Made by a program: the position numbers and the translations under genes. From positions 1 to 46,704 of the forward strand of contig CAZQMZ010000006.1 of NCBI GenBank assembly GCA_964594865.1: 46,704 nt of DNA, in the 5' to 3' direction. Source of the stretch: Caccovivens sp964594865 (GTDB lineage: Bacteria > Bacillota > Clostridia > Christensenellales > UBA1242). This document shows, one piece after another, positions 31,113 through 39,284 of the stretch (the stretch's first letter is position 1; each line of letters starts with the position of its first letter). Below the pieces are notes generated by a model. The model had not been told where the DNA came from. It did not search any database and saw only the letters and a list, made by a program, of their open reading frames with translations.

Positions 31113-32215
31113 TGAAACAATTGAAGGATAAAATCAAAAATATCAAGTTCAACGATGCTATCAAAGTTATATTGATGGCAATTTTTTCGATTATCTTCAT
31201 TTTGTTTATGATAAATCAAACAGCAATAAATTTTGTTGTTAATGGCTTTTTGAAAATGACGCAAAATGAGCTTCAAGTTTATTATTTGGATGTTGGGCAA
31301 GCAAATTCAACGTTCATTGTTTTGCCAGATGGCACATCAATGATGATTGACACAGGCAGTGAGGACAGCACGAGTGATATGCTTGAAAGTGTTGCGTGGA
31401 TTATGAAACAAAACAATCTTGAAGTTGTGGACTATTTGATCTTGACGCACAGCGATGAAGATCATGTTGGCGGAACAGTGGCATTGTTGGAAAAATATCA
31501 AGTGATGAACGTTTTGAGACCAAAAATTTTGTCTGACATTGAAACCGATTTGATTGAACAGTTTGAAACATCGTATGACAATTTTTACATATCAACCACA
31601 AATGTCTATCAATCGACCATTGAAGCAATTTACAACGAACCAAATTGCAACGTAACATTTGTGGAAGATGAAAGTATTGTCATAAACAGCGATTTGTCAA
31701 TCAACATATATGCTTGTGAAAAAGATTATTACAGTGAAACAAATGCCTATTCGCCTTACATACTTCTTTCATATATGGATATAAATTTTCTTTTCACGGG
31801 TGACGCAACTTCAACCAGAGAAAAAGAATTTTTGGCGATGTTGGAAGAAGATGGTATAAGTCTTGAAATCGATTTCTTCCTTGTCGCACATCATGGTTCG
31901 AAATATTCAAACACAGAAGATTTTCTTGCAGAAATAAGTCCGCGTTATGCCATAGCCAGTGCGGGAGATGACACACATCCTGCGCAGACGGTGATCAAAA
32001 GATTGACAGATGTTGGCGTGGAAGAAATTTATGTCACAAAAGAAGTGGGCACGATTGGTGTTGCAGTTGATAGAAGCGGAAATTTCTATATTTTCACTTC
32101 AAGTTCAAATTTGGATCTTCCTTGTGTGGTTGTGGTGCTTTTCTGTTTGTGTTTTGTTGTAATGTATTTAATCGACCAGAAAGAAAAGCGCAAAAATCAA
32201 TTTTATAAAAAATAA
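31112..32215 (+). CDS. Metallo-beta-lactamase fold protein, ComEC-like
   Basis: 367 aa. Membrane segment near residues 14-38 (VILMAIFSIIFILFMINQTA), then a beta-lactamase fold like the C-terminal domain of ComEC: VYYLDVGQANSTFIVLPDGT-type opening (here LQVYYLDVGQ), LTHSDEDHVGG (metal ligands), LFTGDATS and LVAHHGSKYSNT. A second membrane span near the C-terminus (CVVVVLFCLCFVVMYLI) is unusual. Probably a surface hydrolase; ComEC itself needs a channel domain that is absent. ATG 31112 overlaps the patatin stop; the TTG just before is less likely. Confidence 0.88.
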   Translation: MKQLKDKIKNIKFNDAIKVILMAIFSIIFILFMINQTAINFVVNGFLKMTQNELQVYYLDVGQANSTFIVLPDGTSMMIDTGSEDSTSDMLESVAWIMKQNNLEVVDYLILTHSDEDHVGGTVALLEKYQVMNVLRPKILSDIETDLIEQFETSYDNFYISTTNVYQSTIEAIYNEPNCNVTFVEDESIVINSDLSINIYACEKDYYSETNAYSPYILLSYMDINFLFTGDATSTREKEFLAMLEEDGISLEIDFFLVAHHGSKYSNTEDFLAEISPRYAIASAGDDTHPAQTVIKRLTDVGVEEIYVTKEVGTIGVAVDRSGNFYIFTSSSNLDLPCVVVVLFCLCFVVMYLIDQKEKRKNQFYKK

Positions 32216-32235
32216 TAAAGTTTTTTAAAAAAATT

Positions 32236-32263
32236 TTGTAATACGAGAAGTTTGTGATAAAAT
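32236..32263 (+). promoter_or_regulatory. Promoter of the SK-like/transketolase pair (likely leaderless)
   Basis: TTGTAA (32236-32241), 16-base spacer, extended -10 TGATAAAAT (TAAAAT at 32258-32263). Only 6 bases lie between the -10 and the ATG at 32270. Confidence 0.6.
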
Positions 32264-32269
32264 AAACAT

Positions 32270-32731
32270 ATGGAAAGAGATTTCAACAAAATAGTAATAG
32301 TTTCTTTGGACTATCACTTTTCTTGTGAAATAGGAAAAACTTTGTCACAGAAGTTGGATATGATGTTTTGTGACTCAAAGGATTTGCTGGAATATGACCT
32401 TATTGACAAGGATTCAATCAAAAAGTTTTGCACGAAAGAATATCTTGAAGATGAGGAGAAAAAAGTTTTCAGACAAATTGCTTCTTTCGAGAATGTCGTT
32501 GTTGCAATGGAGTATGATTATTTAATTCATAATCACAAAATCTTAAAGCAAAAAAGTTTGATTATATTCTTGAAGCTGTCCAAAACAGACGTTGTTGATG
32601 TCGCCAATTCCATTAATTATCAAAAAAGGACAAGCAAGCTTGATAAAATGGCGTTTTTGACAATAGATTTAAATGAAGATGAAAAAGATGCTTGCGAAAA
32701 AATCATAAATAAACTTGGAGGGATGTTATGA
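32270..32731 (+). CDS. Shikimate-kinase-like protein without P-loop
   Basis: 153 aa. The order and spacing recall shikimate kinase: an opening strand IVIVSLDYHFSCEIGKTLSQ KL followed by FCDSKDLLEY (compare FIDTDELIE), a central helix-rich part (EDEEKKVFRQI, compare FRxxE) and a strand VVVAMEYDYL. The GxxGxGKST loop is missing: only 'GKTLSQKL' remains. So it is probably not an active kinase, and may be a regulator or scaffold; this family link is an inference. It has no ribosome binding site and overlaps the transketolase start by 4 bases (ATGA). Confidence 0.65.
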   Translation: MERDFNKIVIVSLDYHFSCEIGKTLSQKLDMMFCDSKDLLEYDLIDKDSIKKFCTKEYLEDEEKKVFRQIASFENVVVAMEYDYLIHNHKILKQKSLIIFLKLSKTDVVDVANSINYQKRTSKLDKMAFLTIDLNEDEKDACEKIINKLGGML

Positions 32732-34698
32732 AATTAACAACCAAAGCAATAAATTATCTCAAATCACTCTCGGCAGAAACAATCACAAATGCAAAATCAG
32801 GGCATCTTGGAATTTGTCTGGGTGCGTCATCAATTCTTTTTGCGCTTTTCAAAGATCATCTCAATTTTGATGTTTCTGACACCGACTTTTTGAATCGCGA
32901 CAGATTTGTCTTGTCTGCTGGGCATGCAAGTGCACTTTATTATTCACTTTTGTCGATGTTTGGATTTAATGTTTCGTTGCAAGATTTAAAAGAATTCAGG
33001 AAATTGGGTTCAAAAACACCGGGGCATCCAGAATATAACGTCACAGAAGGGGTTGAAGTCACCACTGGTCCACTTGGGCAAGGAGTGGCAAATGCTGTTG
33101 GCATGGCAATTGCAGAAAGTGTGATGGAAGAACGATTCAACACAGTTGGATTTGACATCATCAACAATCGCACATATTGTCTTGTTGGAGATGGTGATCT
33201 CATGGAAGGTGTTGCAATGGAAGCGGTGAGTCTTGCGGGAAATTTGAAACTCAACAAACTCATCTTGCTTTATGACAGCAATGAAGTGACAATTGACGGC
33301 TCCTTAGATTTGTCCAACAGAGAAAATGTTGCAAAAAAATTCAAAGCCATGGGCTGGAATGTCATCTATTGCTCGCAAGGAAATTCATATTATTTTTGCA
33401 CGCGCGCAATTGCAAAAGCAAAGAAGAGCAACAAACCAACAATCATCATTTTCAAGACGACAATTGGAATTGGAACGCAAAAAGAAGGGACATCGGCAGT
33501 TCATTCTGCTGTGTTGTCGGAAGCGGAACTTGCTGGTTTCAAAGAAAACTTGGGAGTTAAGGAAAGTTTCTATATTCCAAGCGATGTTCGTGAATTGTGT
33601 ATGGCAAGCACTCGTCGTGGAAAATTATATCATGAGCAGTGGAATCAAAATTTGGCGATATATTCAAGCACACACCCTGAGCTTTACAAATCCCTTATGG
33701 CGTTTTTTGACAGAAAAAAGATAAATTTTGAAAGAATGAAAAAAAATATAGCCAAATATGACGGGCTCAGCACGCGCAAAATCAACCACTATGCATTGTG
33801 TGAACTTGCATATCAATGTTCTCAACTCATTGGCGGAACGGCCGACCTATCTCCGTCAACAATGGCATATATAGACAACGCAAACAATTTTTCTGCGGGC
33901 TATAGGCGTGGGAAAAACATTCATTTTGGTGTGCGCGAACATGCCATGTCAGCCATTGTCAACGGAATTGCGCTCTATGAAGACTTTTTGACCTTTGACT
34001 CCACCTTTTTGGCTTTTGCGAACTATTCAATTCCAGCATTGAGATTGCGTGCAATGATGAAACTTCCTGTGATGTCTTTCTTCACACACGACAGTATATG
34101 CGTTGGTCAAGACGGACCATCTCATCAACCGATTGAACAAATCTCTCAACTTCGTGCAATAATTGGCAATATTGTTTTCCGTCCTTGTGACTATAACGAA
34201 CTTGTTGCTGGCTATTACACCTGCATAAGAGATTATCTTCCGGTCAATTTCATCCTTTCAAGACAAGATATTCCACACATCAACGGAACATTCTATGAAG
34301 GAGCATTGATGGGCGGATATGTTTTGGAAAACACATCTTCCAAACCAGAAATTGTGCTTGTGGCAAGTGGTGCAGAAGTTGTTCTTGCTGTCAAAGTTGC
34401 TGAAGAATTGCGAAAGAAACACACGGTGAATGTGGTTTCCATGCCATCAATTGAAATTTTTGAAAAGCAACCAGATGGATATAAAAACAAAGTGCTCTGC
34501 AAAGATTCTGCTTTTGTGTTGGCAATCGAAGCTTCAAACGACTGCAAGTGGCTGAGTGTTGTCGGTGAGAAGGGTGCATTTTTTGGAGTGAAGGAATATC
34601 AACAAAGCGGAAAGGGCGATGAGATTTATGACAAAGCCGGCTTCAATGTGAAAAACATCTCAAAATTTGTAGAAAATAAACTTAAATCGCGCAAATAA
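32728..34698 (+). CDS. tkt: Transketolase
   Basis: 656 aa. Thiamine diphosphate enzyme of the pentose phosphate pathway, moving two-carbon units between sugars. N-terminal domain with SGHLGICLGASSI, the ThDP motif GDGDLMEGVAMEA ... LYDSNEVTIDG (residues 151-185), the phosphate-binding middle with LIGGTADLSPS, and catalytic HFGVREHAMSAIVNGIAL. C-terminal domain ends near residue 650. Single-chain type. Ribosome binding site ggaggga in the preceding gene. Confidence 0.96.
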   Translation: MKLTTKAINYLKSLSAETITNAKSGHLGICLGASSILFALFKDHLNFDVSDTDFLNRDRFVLSAGHASALYYSLLSMFGFNVSLQDLKEFRKLGSKTPGHPEYNVTEGVEVTTGPLGQGVANAVGMAIAESVMEERFNTVGFDIINNRTYCLVGDGDLMEGVAMEAVSLAGNLKLNKLILLYDSNEVTIDGSLDLSNRENVAKKFKAMGWNVIYCSQGNSYYFCTRAIAKAKKSNKPTIIIFKTTIGIGTQKEGTSAVHSAVLSEAELAGFKENLGVKESFYIPSDVRELCMASTRRGKLYHEQWNQNLAIYSSTHPELYKSLMAFFDRKKINFERMKKNIAKYDGLSTRKINHYALCELAYQCSQLIGGTADLSPSTMAYIDNANNFSAGYRRGKNIHFGVREHAMSAIVNGIALYEDFLTFDSTFLAFANYSIPALRLRAMMKLPVMSFFTHDSICVGQDGPSHQPIEQISQLRAIIGNIVFRPCDYNELVAGYYTCIRDYLPVNFILSRQDIPHINGTFYEGALMGGYVLENTSSKPEIVLVASGAEVVLAVKVAEELRKKHTVNVVSMPSIEIFEKQPDGYKNKVLCKDSAFVLAIEASNDCKWLSVVGEKGAFFGVKEYQQSGKGDEIYDKAGFNVKNISKFVENKLKSRK

Positions 34699-34728
34699 TC
34701 GCAAATTTAAAACAAATTTCGATATATT

Positions 34729-34757
34729 TTGACAACAATAAATTTTCAACATAAATT
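34729..34757 (+). promoter_or_regulatory. Possible promoter
   Basis: TTGACA at 34729-34734, 17-base spacer and TAAATT at 34752-34757, then agagg and an ATG at 34792. Confidence 0.5.
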
Positions 34758-34791
34758 CAATCTCAGTAAAATAAGATATAAAGAGGTTGTT

Positions 34792-35727
34792 ATGTTGAAT
34801 AAAAAAAGTATTGTGTTGTCAGATATAAATGAACGAACAAACAAAAAAGCCGTTCTCTCTTTGGAAGAAGACGGCGAGGGAATTTTTGGAAGATTGAGAT
34901 TATATAACTTTCCGTTTGAAATTGCCGGAGTGTGCTCCTTGGGTTTTTGGGTTGACGGAAAGGTTCACAAAGCAGGGTTAACTTTGAAATCGAGCATGCT
35001 CTATGATTTCTATCTTAATTTCAAACAAATTCCACAAAAATTTTCAGTGGCTGTTGTCAATTTTCAAAATGCCGTTGCTTCACCAATCCTTTATGGTTCA
35101 AGCGAAGGAAGTGGAGATGATGTGTATGGAAGCATAATAAGTGAGATTTCACAAAACTCTTCGGCAAAAAACACAGAAGATGTTTTAAATCGCTATGGCA
35201 TTGATTTTGATGAAGAAGAAAAAAAGATTGTGGAAAGAGAGATTGATGAAGCACTGTGTTCATCAAATTGTGTGGAGTGTGTTTATAAAAAATTTTTTTA
35301 TGAACACAATCAAAAAATTCAAGAGAAAGCAGAAATTTCAAATATCGGAAATTTGAACACGCAAATTGAAGAAGAAGTTAAAGAAAATGAGCCAATATTT
35401 TTTGATCGGCTTAAACCGCAAATTGACAAACTTTTTGAAGACAATCCTGCCGAAAGCAATCTTGGACAGATAATTCCAGATTCGAAATGGGTTAAGGTGG
35501 ATTATGAAGATGACGGCGATTTTTATGTTTTTGGACTTCTTTACGATGAAAATGAAAATGTGAAATATGTCTGCTATGGTGTGCCTGCTGTTTTTGACGA
35601 AGAACCGCCAAAAGAGCTTACAGGTTTTCCAATTTGGCTTCCGTTAGATGACGAAAAAGGTTTTGGATATTGGTTGACCTATCAAGATGCTGTCACCGGA
35701 GAGCCTGTCAAAGCAATTTTGGATTAA
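34792..35727 (+). CDS. Hypothetical protein, 311 aa
   Basis: Not recognised by family. Residues 1-110 form a beta-rich domain (KAVLSLEEDGEGIFGRLRLY, GFWVDGKVHKAGLTLKSS). The middle (110-230) is acidic and helical with a Cys pair (SSNCVECVYKKFF). The last 80 residues (DGDFYVFGLLYDENENVKYV CYGVPAVF... FPIWLPLDDEKGFGYWLTYQ) are a second beta-rich domain. It is cytoplasmic by sequence. Start ATG follows agagg; an upstream in-frame start lies inside the promoter. The alpha/beta hydrolase gene follows 12 bases later. Confidence 0.8.
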   Translation: MLNKKSIVLSDINERTNKKAVLSLEEDGEGIFGRLRLYNFPFEIAGVCSLGFWVDGKVHKAGLTLKSSMLYDFYLNFKQIPQKFSVAVVNFQNAVASPILYGSSEGSGDDVYGSIISEISQNSSAKNTEDVLNRYGIDFDEEEKKIVEREIDEALCSSNCVECVYKKFFYEHNQKIQEKAEISNIGNLNTQIEEEVKENEPIFFDRLKPQIDKLFEDNPAESNLGQIIPDSKWVKVDYEDDGDFYVFGLLYDENENVKYVCYGVPAVFDEEPPKELTGFPIWLPLDDEKGFGYWLTYQDAVTGEPVKAILD

Positions 35728-35739
35728 AAGTGGGGAAGA

Positions 35740-36684
35740 ATGAAAATTTTGGCGTGGATTGTGCTTGGAATTGTGATTTTTGTCTTGGTTGGCATGATTT
35801 ATTATTTACTTATTGGAGCAATCTTGTTTAAAATCATCTTTTCAAGAAAAAATGTCACGGCACGAGTTTTGAACAAAAACATAGAGAAAAAATTGAAAGA
35901 TTATAAAGTTGATCTATGTTGGTGGGACAAGGTGGCATTCGAAAAAGTTTCCATCAAATCTTTCGATGGAATTGATTTGGTTGGACATCTACATCGTGGC
36001 AATTCCAAAAAAACAGTCATTCTTTTTCACGGTTTTGGGTCGAATTATCGCGAATTGCAACAATATTGCAAGTTTTTCTATGGTTCCAATTTCAATGTCC
36101 TTGCTGTCGAGCTCCGTGCACATGGAGAAAGTGGAGGAAACTGTGTTGGATATGGCTGGTTGGAACGTCGAGATGTTGTTTCGTGGGTGAATTATGTTCA
36201 TGAAAAGTGGCAAGACGACAAAATTTTGCTTTTTGGATTGTCAATGGGTGCGGCAACTGTTTGCATGGCTTCTGGAGAAAAAGATTTGGTGGGTGTGGAA
36301 GGAATAATTTCCGACAGTGCTTTTTCCAACGCAGATGAAGAGATTTCACATGTCTTGAAAAGAAATAAAGTTAATTTCAAATTGTTGAAAATGCACGTAT
36401 ATAGTTATGTGAAACGAGTGTATGGACTTGACATAAAAGAAGTGGATGCAATCAAACAAGTGAAGAACACAAAAGTTCCAATTTTGTTCATCCATGGACG
36501 AGATGACAATTTTGTTCCAATTGAAAATATGACAAAATTATATAATTCAACGCCAAAAAATCTACGCGACAAATTTGTTGTTGATGACGCAAGACACATA
36601 ATGTCATATCCAGTTGCTGGCGTGCTTTACGAAAAAAAGTTGCGCGAATTTATCAAGAATCGCACAAAAATTGAATCAATTTGA
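35740..36684 (+). CDS. Membrane-anchored alpha/beta hydrolase
   Basis: 314 aa. N-terminal membrane segment (IVLGIVIFVLVGMIYYLLIG, residues 5-30), then an alpha/beta hydrolase domain: HGFGSNYRE (oxyanion region) near 95, nucleophile GLSMGA near 165-170, Asp in HGRDDNFVP near 260 and His in DARHIMSYP near 288. Similar to Bacillus YqkD/YtmA-type hydrolases. The substrate is not evident. Ribosome binding site ggggaag. Its end overlaps the convergent 44-residue gene by 9 bases. Confidence 0.88.
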   Translation: MKILAWIVLGIVIFVLVGMIYYLLIGAILFKIIFSRKNVTARVLNKNIEKKLKDYKVDLCWWDKVAFEKVSIKSFDGIDLVGHLHRGNSKKTVILFHGFGSNYRELQQYCKFFYGSNFNVLAVELRAHGESGGNCVGYGWLERRDVVSWVNYVHEKWQDDKILLFGLSMGAATVCMASGEKDLVGVEGIISDSAFSNADEEISHVLKRNKVNFKLLKMHVYSYVKRVYGLDIKEVDAIKQVKNTKVPILFIHGRDDNFVPIENMTKLYNSTPKNLRDKFVVDDARHIMSYPVAGVLYEKKLREFIKNRTKIESI

Positions 36685-36810
36685 TTCGCTGCTGATGGAA
36701 GTTTGCAAATTTGCAATTTGAGCAGAAAGTTCTTCAATTTTTGAGAGCAAATATTCATATCTCTCCAAGAGATATTTATAGTTGAACCAATATTCTTTTT
36801 CGTCGATCAT
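36676..36810 (-). CDS. Small coiled-coil protein, 44 aa
   Basis: A short frame supported by a clean AAGGAG site about 8 bases before the ATG. The translation is MIDEKEYWFNYKYLLERYEY followed by LLSKIEELSAQIANLQTSIS and SESN. Heptad spacing of Leu/Ile/Tyr (YLL, YEYLL, IEEL, IANL) predicts one coiled-coil helix. It lies 46 bases after the SH3-like gene on the same strand, so probably in its transcript. No family is recognised. Confidence 0.7.
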   Translation of the reverse strand: MIDEKEYWFNYKYLLERYEYLLSKIEELSAQIANLQTSISSESN

Positions 36811-36856
36811 AAAATTTCTCCTTTTTCAGAAATTTTATGTCAAAAGCAATTTCTTT

Positions 36857-37588
36857 TCAAGATTTTGTGTCATTTTTTATTTCATATTCTTTGCCAGAAG
36901 ATTTTTTCAATTTAACTTTTTTGCGAGTCATAAACAGCCATGCAAAGATGATTCCAAGCAGTGCCAAGATGACAATCAAACAGGTGATAATCACAGGGTT
37001 GATGCCGTCCGGCGCGATGTTCTCCGTTTTGAGATAACCATAAAGCACATCGCCGTCAAGGACATAACTTATTGCTGTGTATTCGTTTGAACTGTCATAT
37101 CCTTCATACAGAAAAATGCGAGTCCCTTTGTCCAGGGTTGTTCCGCTTGCAACATATTCGGTGTTCTCTTTCAAATAGATTTCGCACTTTGCGTTTGTTT
37201 GTGCGTTGAAGTTTGGAATGGAAACAACGATTTCGGTTTTCGGTGTGACAAGGTCACAAAGGATGAAGGCGTCCACCAGTTCACCTTGTGAGTTGGAGTA
37301 TTGCTCTTGAAGTTTATAGAAGTTATAGCCATATGTTCCAGAATAGACCGCAACTTCACCGCCAGAGACTTCCAACAAAATTTCATCTTTGTGAGAGAGT
37401 GTTGCAAGTTTTTCGGAAGTCAAATCAGGTTGAGAAAAAAGCACAGCGGAGTTTGCTGTGACAACATATTCGCCAGAAACTTCGCTTTCTTCGGCAAAAG
37501 CAACAGAAATTGGCGAAAAAAACACAAAAAAACCGCAAAAAATCAACAAAAACATCGAAATTTTCTTCAAAAAAGTCGAATTTTTCAT
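36857..37588 (-). CDS. SH3-like secreted protein with C-terminal membrane anchor
   Basis: 243 aa from the ATG at 37588. Signal peptide at 1-34 (FLLIFCGFFVFFSPISVAFA with AEE after the likely cut). Residues 42-115 are a bacterial SH3-like domain (SAVLFSQPDLTSEKLATLSH), often wall-binding; a second beta-rich domain follows (residues 120-190). A membrane span (VIITCLIVILALLGIIFAWL F, near 205-225) and a basic tail end it. An in-frame ATG at 37606 is rejected: it lies between the -35 and -10 of the promoter at 37595-37623. Confidence 0.8.
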   Translation of the reverse strand: MKNSTFLKKISMFLLIFCGFFVFFSPISVAFAEESEVSGEYVVTANSAVLFSQPDLTSEKLATLSHKDEILLEVSGGEVAVYSGTYGYNFYKLQEQYSNSQGELVDAFILCDLVTPKTEIVVSIPNFNAQTNAKCEIYLKENTEYVASGTTLDKGTRIFLYEGYDSSNEYTAISYVLDGDVLYGYLKTENIAPDGINPVIITCLIVILALLGIIFAWLFMTRKKVKLKKSSGKEYEIKNDTKS

Positions 37589-37594
37589 AAAAAC

Positions 37595-37623
37595 ATTAAA
37601 CAACATTTTTATTGAAATGTCAA
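37595..37623 (-). promoter_or_regulatory. Promoter with predicted leaderless start
   Basis: On the minus strand TTGACA (37623-37618), 17-base spacer, TTTAAT (37600-37595). Six bases separate the -10 from the ATG at 37588, so transcription should begin at or next to the start codon. Confidence 0.7.
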
Positions 37624-37649
37624 ATAAATTTATACCACAAAATTAAAAA

Positions 37650-37682
37650 CAAAAAAGCATACCATTTGGTATGCTTTTGTTA
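37650..37682 (-). terminator. Terminator of the 456-aa secreted protein gene
   Basis: AAAAGCATACCA / (T)GGTATGCTTTT, an 11-bp stem with a very small loop, followed on the minus strand by a T-run. Confidence 0.8.
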
Positions 37683-37725
37683 AAACATTATAAATTTTTA
37701 TTTTCAATAAATCAAGTTTCAGGTA

Positions 37726-39096
37726 TTAAGAACTATAATTCAAATTTCTAACACTTCCATTATAAATTGTAAACTCAATATATGCACCTGTTGAGGAATC
37801 TTTTAATTGATAAATAGGTGCAGGTTTGGATGTGCCATCAAAATCAAATATACCATAAGAATTTTTTGCAAATGAAATTAAGAGGCCATTATAATATGTT
37901 GCTTCATCAATAGTTCCAGTGTATCTTGCTTTTCCTCGAGATTGTAAAAATGAAATTGATGCATCAATCAATTCTTTGACATTATTATTTGCTGTGCCAT
38001 CGGCATAGATTGTGGTTTGAATTTCTGTTAAATATTCAACTAAATCTTCATATTCAATGAAAGAGAAGAAATAATATGTCCGATTGTTGAGTGTGTAAAT
38101 GTTATATTCTGCTTTATTCCAACCATAGTTCACACAGTCAGCAATATAACTTACAAATATATAATCGGTATCTGTGACAATCAATTCATCCATAGAGCGA
38201 AGTGGAAGAGAGTAAAGCGAATTGTATACATAATTGTAAAGCAGGATTGCACTTGCGTCACTCACCGAACCACTTGTGTAAATGGAGTATTCTAATGCGC
38301 TGTAGTTTAAAAGAGTTATATCTGTGGTGATATTACCACTGATAATCATGATTTCGTCCCAATTATAATCAAAGGCTTGTTCTGCTGTGAATGTGCCACT
38401 GTTGTATAAATTTAAAATTTCTTCTGTGTCGTCTGTGGTGTGTCTGACTTCATACTCCCTTGCATAAACGCACTTAAAGTTGTTGTTTACAAAGTCATAT
38501 TCAGCAGCCCAAATTTCAGTTATATATGGCATCATTAGGAAGTTCATTTTAATTGAATTACAAATATCGTTTTCAAAATCGTAGTCAGCATAAAGTGTTA
38601 CGATGAAAGTGTAGTTTGCATCTGTAACAAAGTCGAAATAGAGATAGACACCATCACTTGTTGTGCTTGATGATAGGTAAACTTGCCCAGAATAGCCATC
38701 AATTTCTGCTATGCCAGCATAAACCTTGTTGAATTCAAAACCGTTGGCATATCCGTTTTCTGTGTTGGTGTTTTCTGCAAGGTAACTTGAAGCAAACACG
38801 ATTCTTGATGCGTAATAGTTTCGTCTTAAATATGATGAAATATCACCATTCGCAAACCCAATATCTAAGGCTGAAATGCTGTTATTGCTCGCTCCAGCTG
38901 AACTTTCGGTTGCCATTTCAGCAAAGGTGTTTGAAACTTCTTCCAATTTGTCAGAAATTGTGCCAATCACTTTGGCGGCAGATGAAATTTCCGTTGTTTC
39001 GTCATCTTTTGTGAAGAGATATACACCAAAAACGATTCCGGCAATAAGGCAAAGAGAAAGCAAAACAAGCAAAAATCTCGATGCTATACTTTTCAT
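37726..39096 (-). CDS. Secreted or membrane-anchored protein, 456 aa
   Basis: I do not recognise the family. Residues 8-28 (FLLVLLSLCLIAGIVFGVYL F) are a signal or anchor segment; the rest is acidic, rich in Tyr, Asn, Ser and Thr, and probably extracellular, with no Cys pairs or enzyme motifs seen. The composition suggests a beta-rich fold. The start at 39096 follows ggagga; an upstream in-frame ATG adds MRLRKKEDI with no ribosome binding site. Its promoter spacer contains a G8/C8 tract. Confidence 0.8.
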   Translation of the reverse strand: MKSIASRFLLVLLSLCLIAGIVFGVYLFTKDDETTEISSAAKVIGTISDKLEEVSNTFAEMATESSAGASNNSISALDIGFANGDISSYLRRNYYASRIVFASSYLAENTNTENGYANGFEFNKVYAGIAEIDGYSGQVYLSSSTTSDGVYLYFDFVTDANYTFIVTLYADYDFENDICNSIKMNFLMMPYITEIWAAEYDFVNNNFKCVYAREYEVRHTTDDTEEILNLYNSGTFTAEQAFDYNWDEIMIISGNITTDITLLNYSALEYSIYTSGSVSDASAILLYNYVYNSLYSLPLRSMDELIVTDTDYIFVSYIADCVNYGWNKAEYNIYTLNNRTYYFFSFIEYEDLVEYLTEIQTTIYADGTANNNVKELIDASISFLQSRGKARYTGTIDEATYYNGLLISFAKNSYGIFDFDGTSKPAPIYQLKDSSTGAYIEFTIYNGSVRNLNYSS

Positions 39097-39121
39097 AATA
39101 TCCTCCTTTTTTCTCAATCTC

Positions 39122-39149
39122 ATTTTAACACGGGGGGGGAACTTGTCAA
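39122..39149 (-). promoter_or_regulatory. Promoter with G8 tract in the spacer
   Basis: On the minus strand TTGACA (39149-39144), a 16-base spacer that contains C8 (G8 at 39132-39139 on the plus strand), then TAAAAT (39127-39122). A one-base expansion would give the optimal 17-base spacer. Confidence 0.7.
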
Positions 39150-39284
39150 GATTTTTTTAAAAAATTTTCATTTTTTTAATAAAAAGTGTGATTATTTCTT
39201 TTTTCTGGAAAATTTGTGTTGGTTTGATTTCTAATGGTAGAAAATATTTGTGCTAAAAGGATGATATAAAAAATAGAATATATC

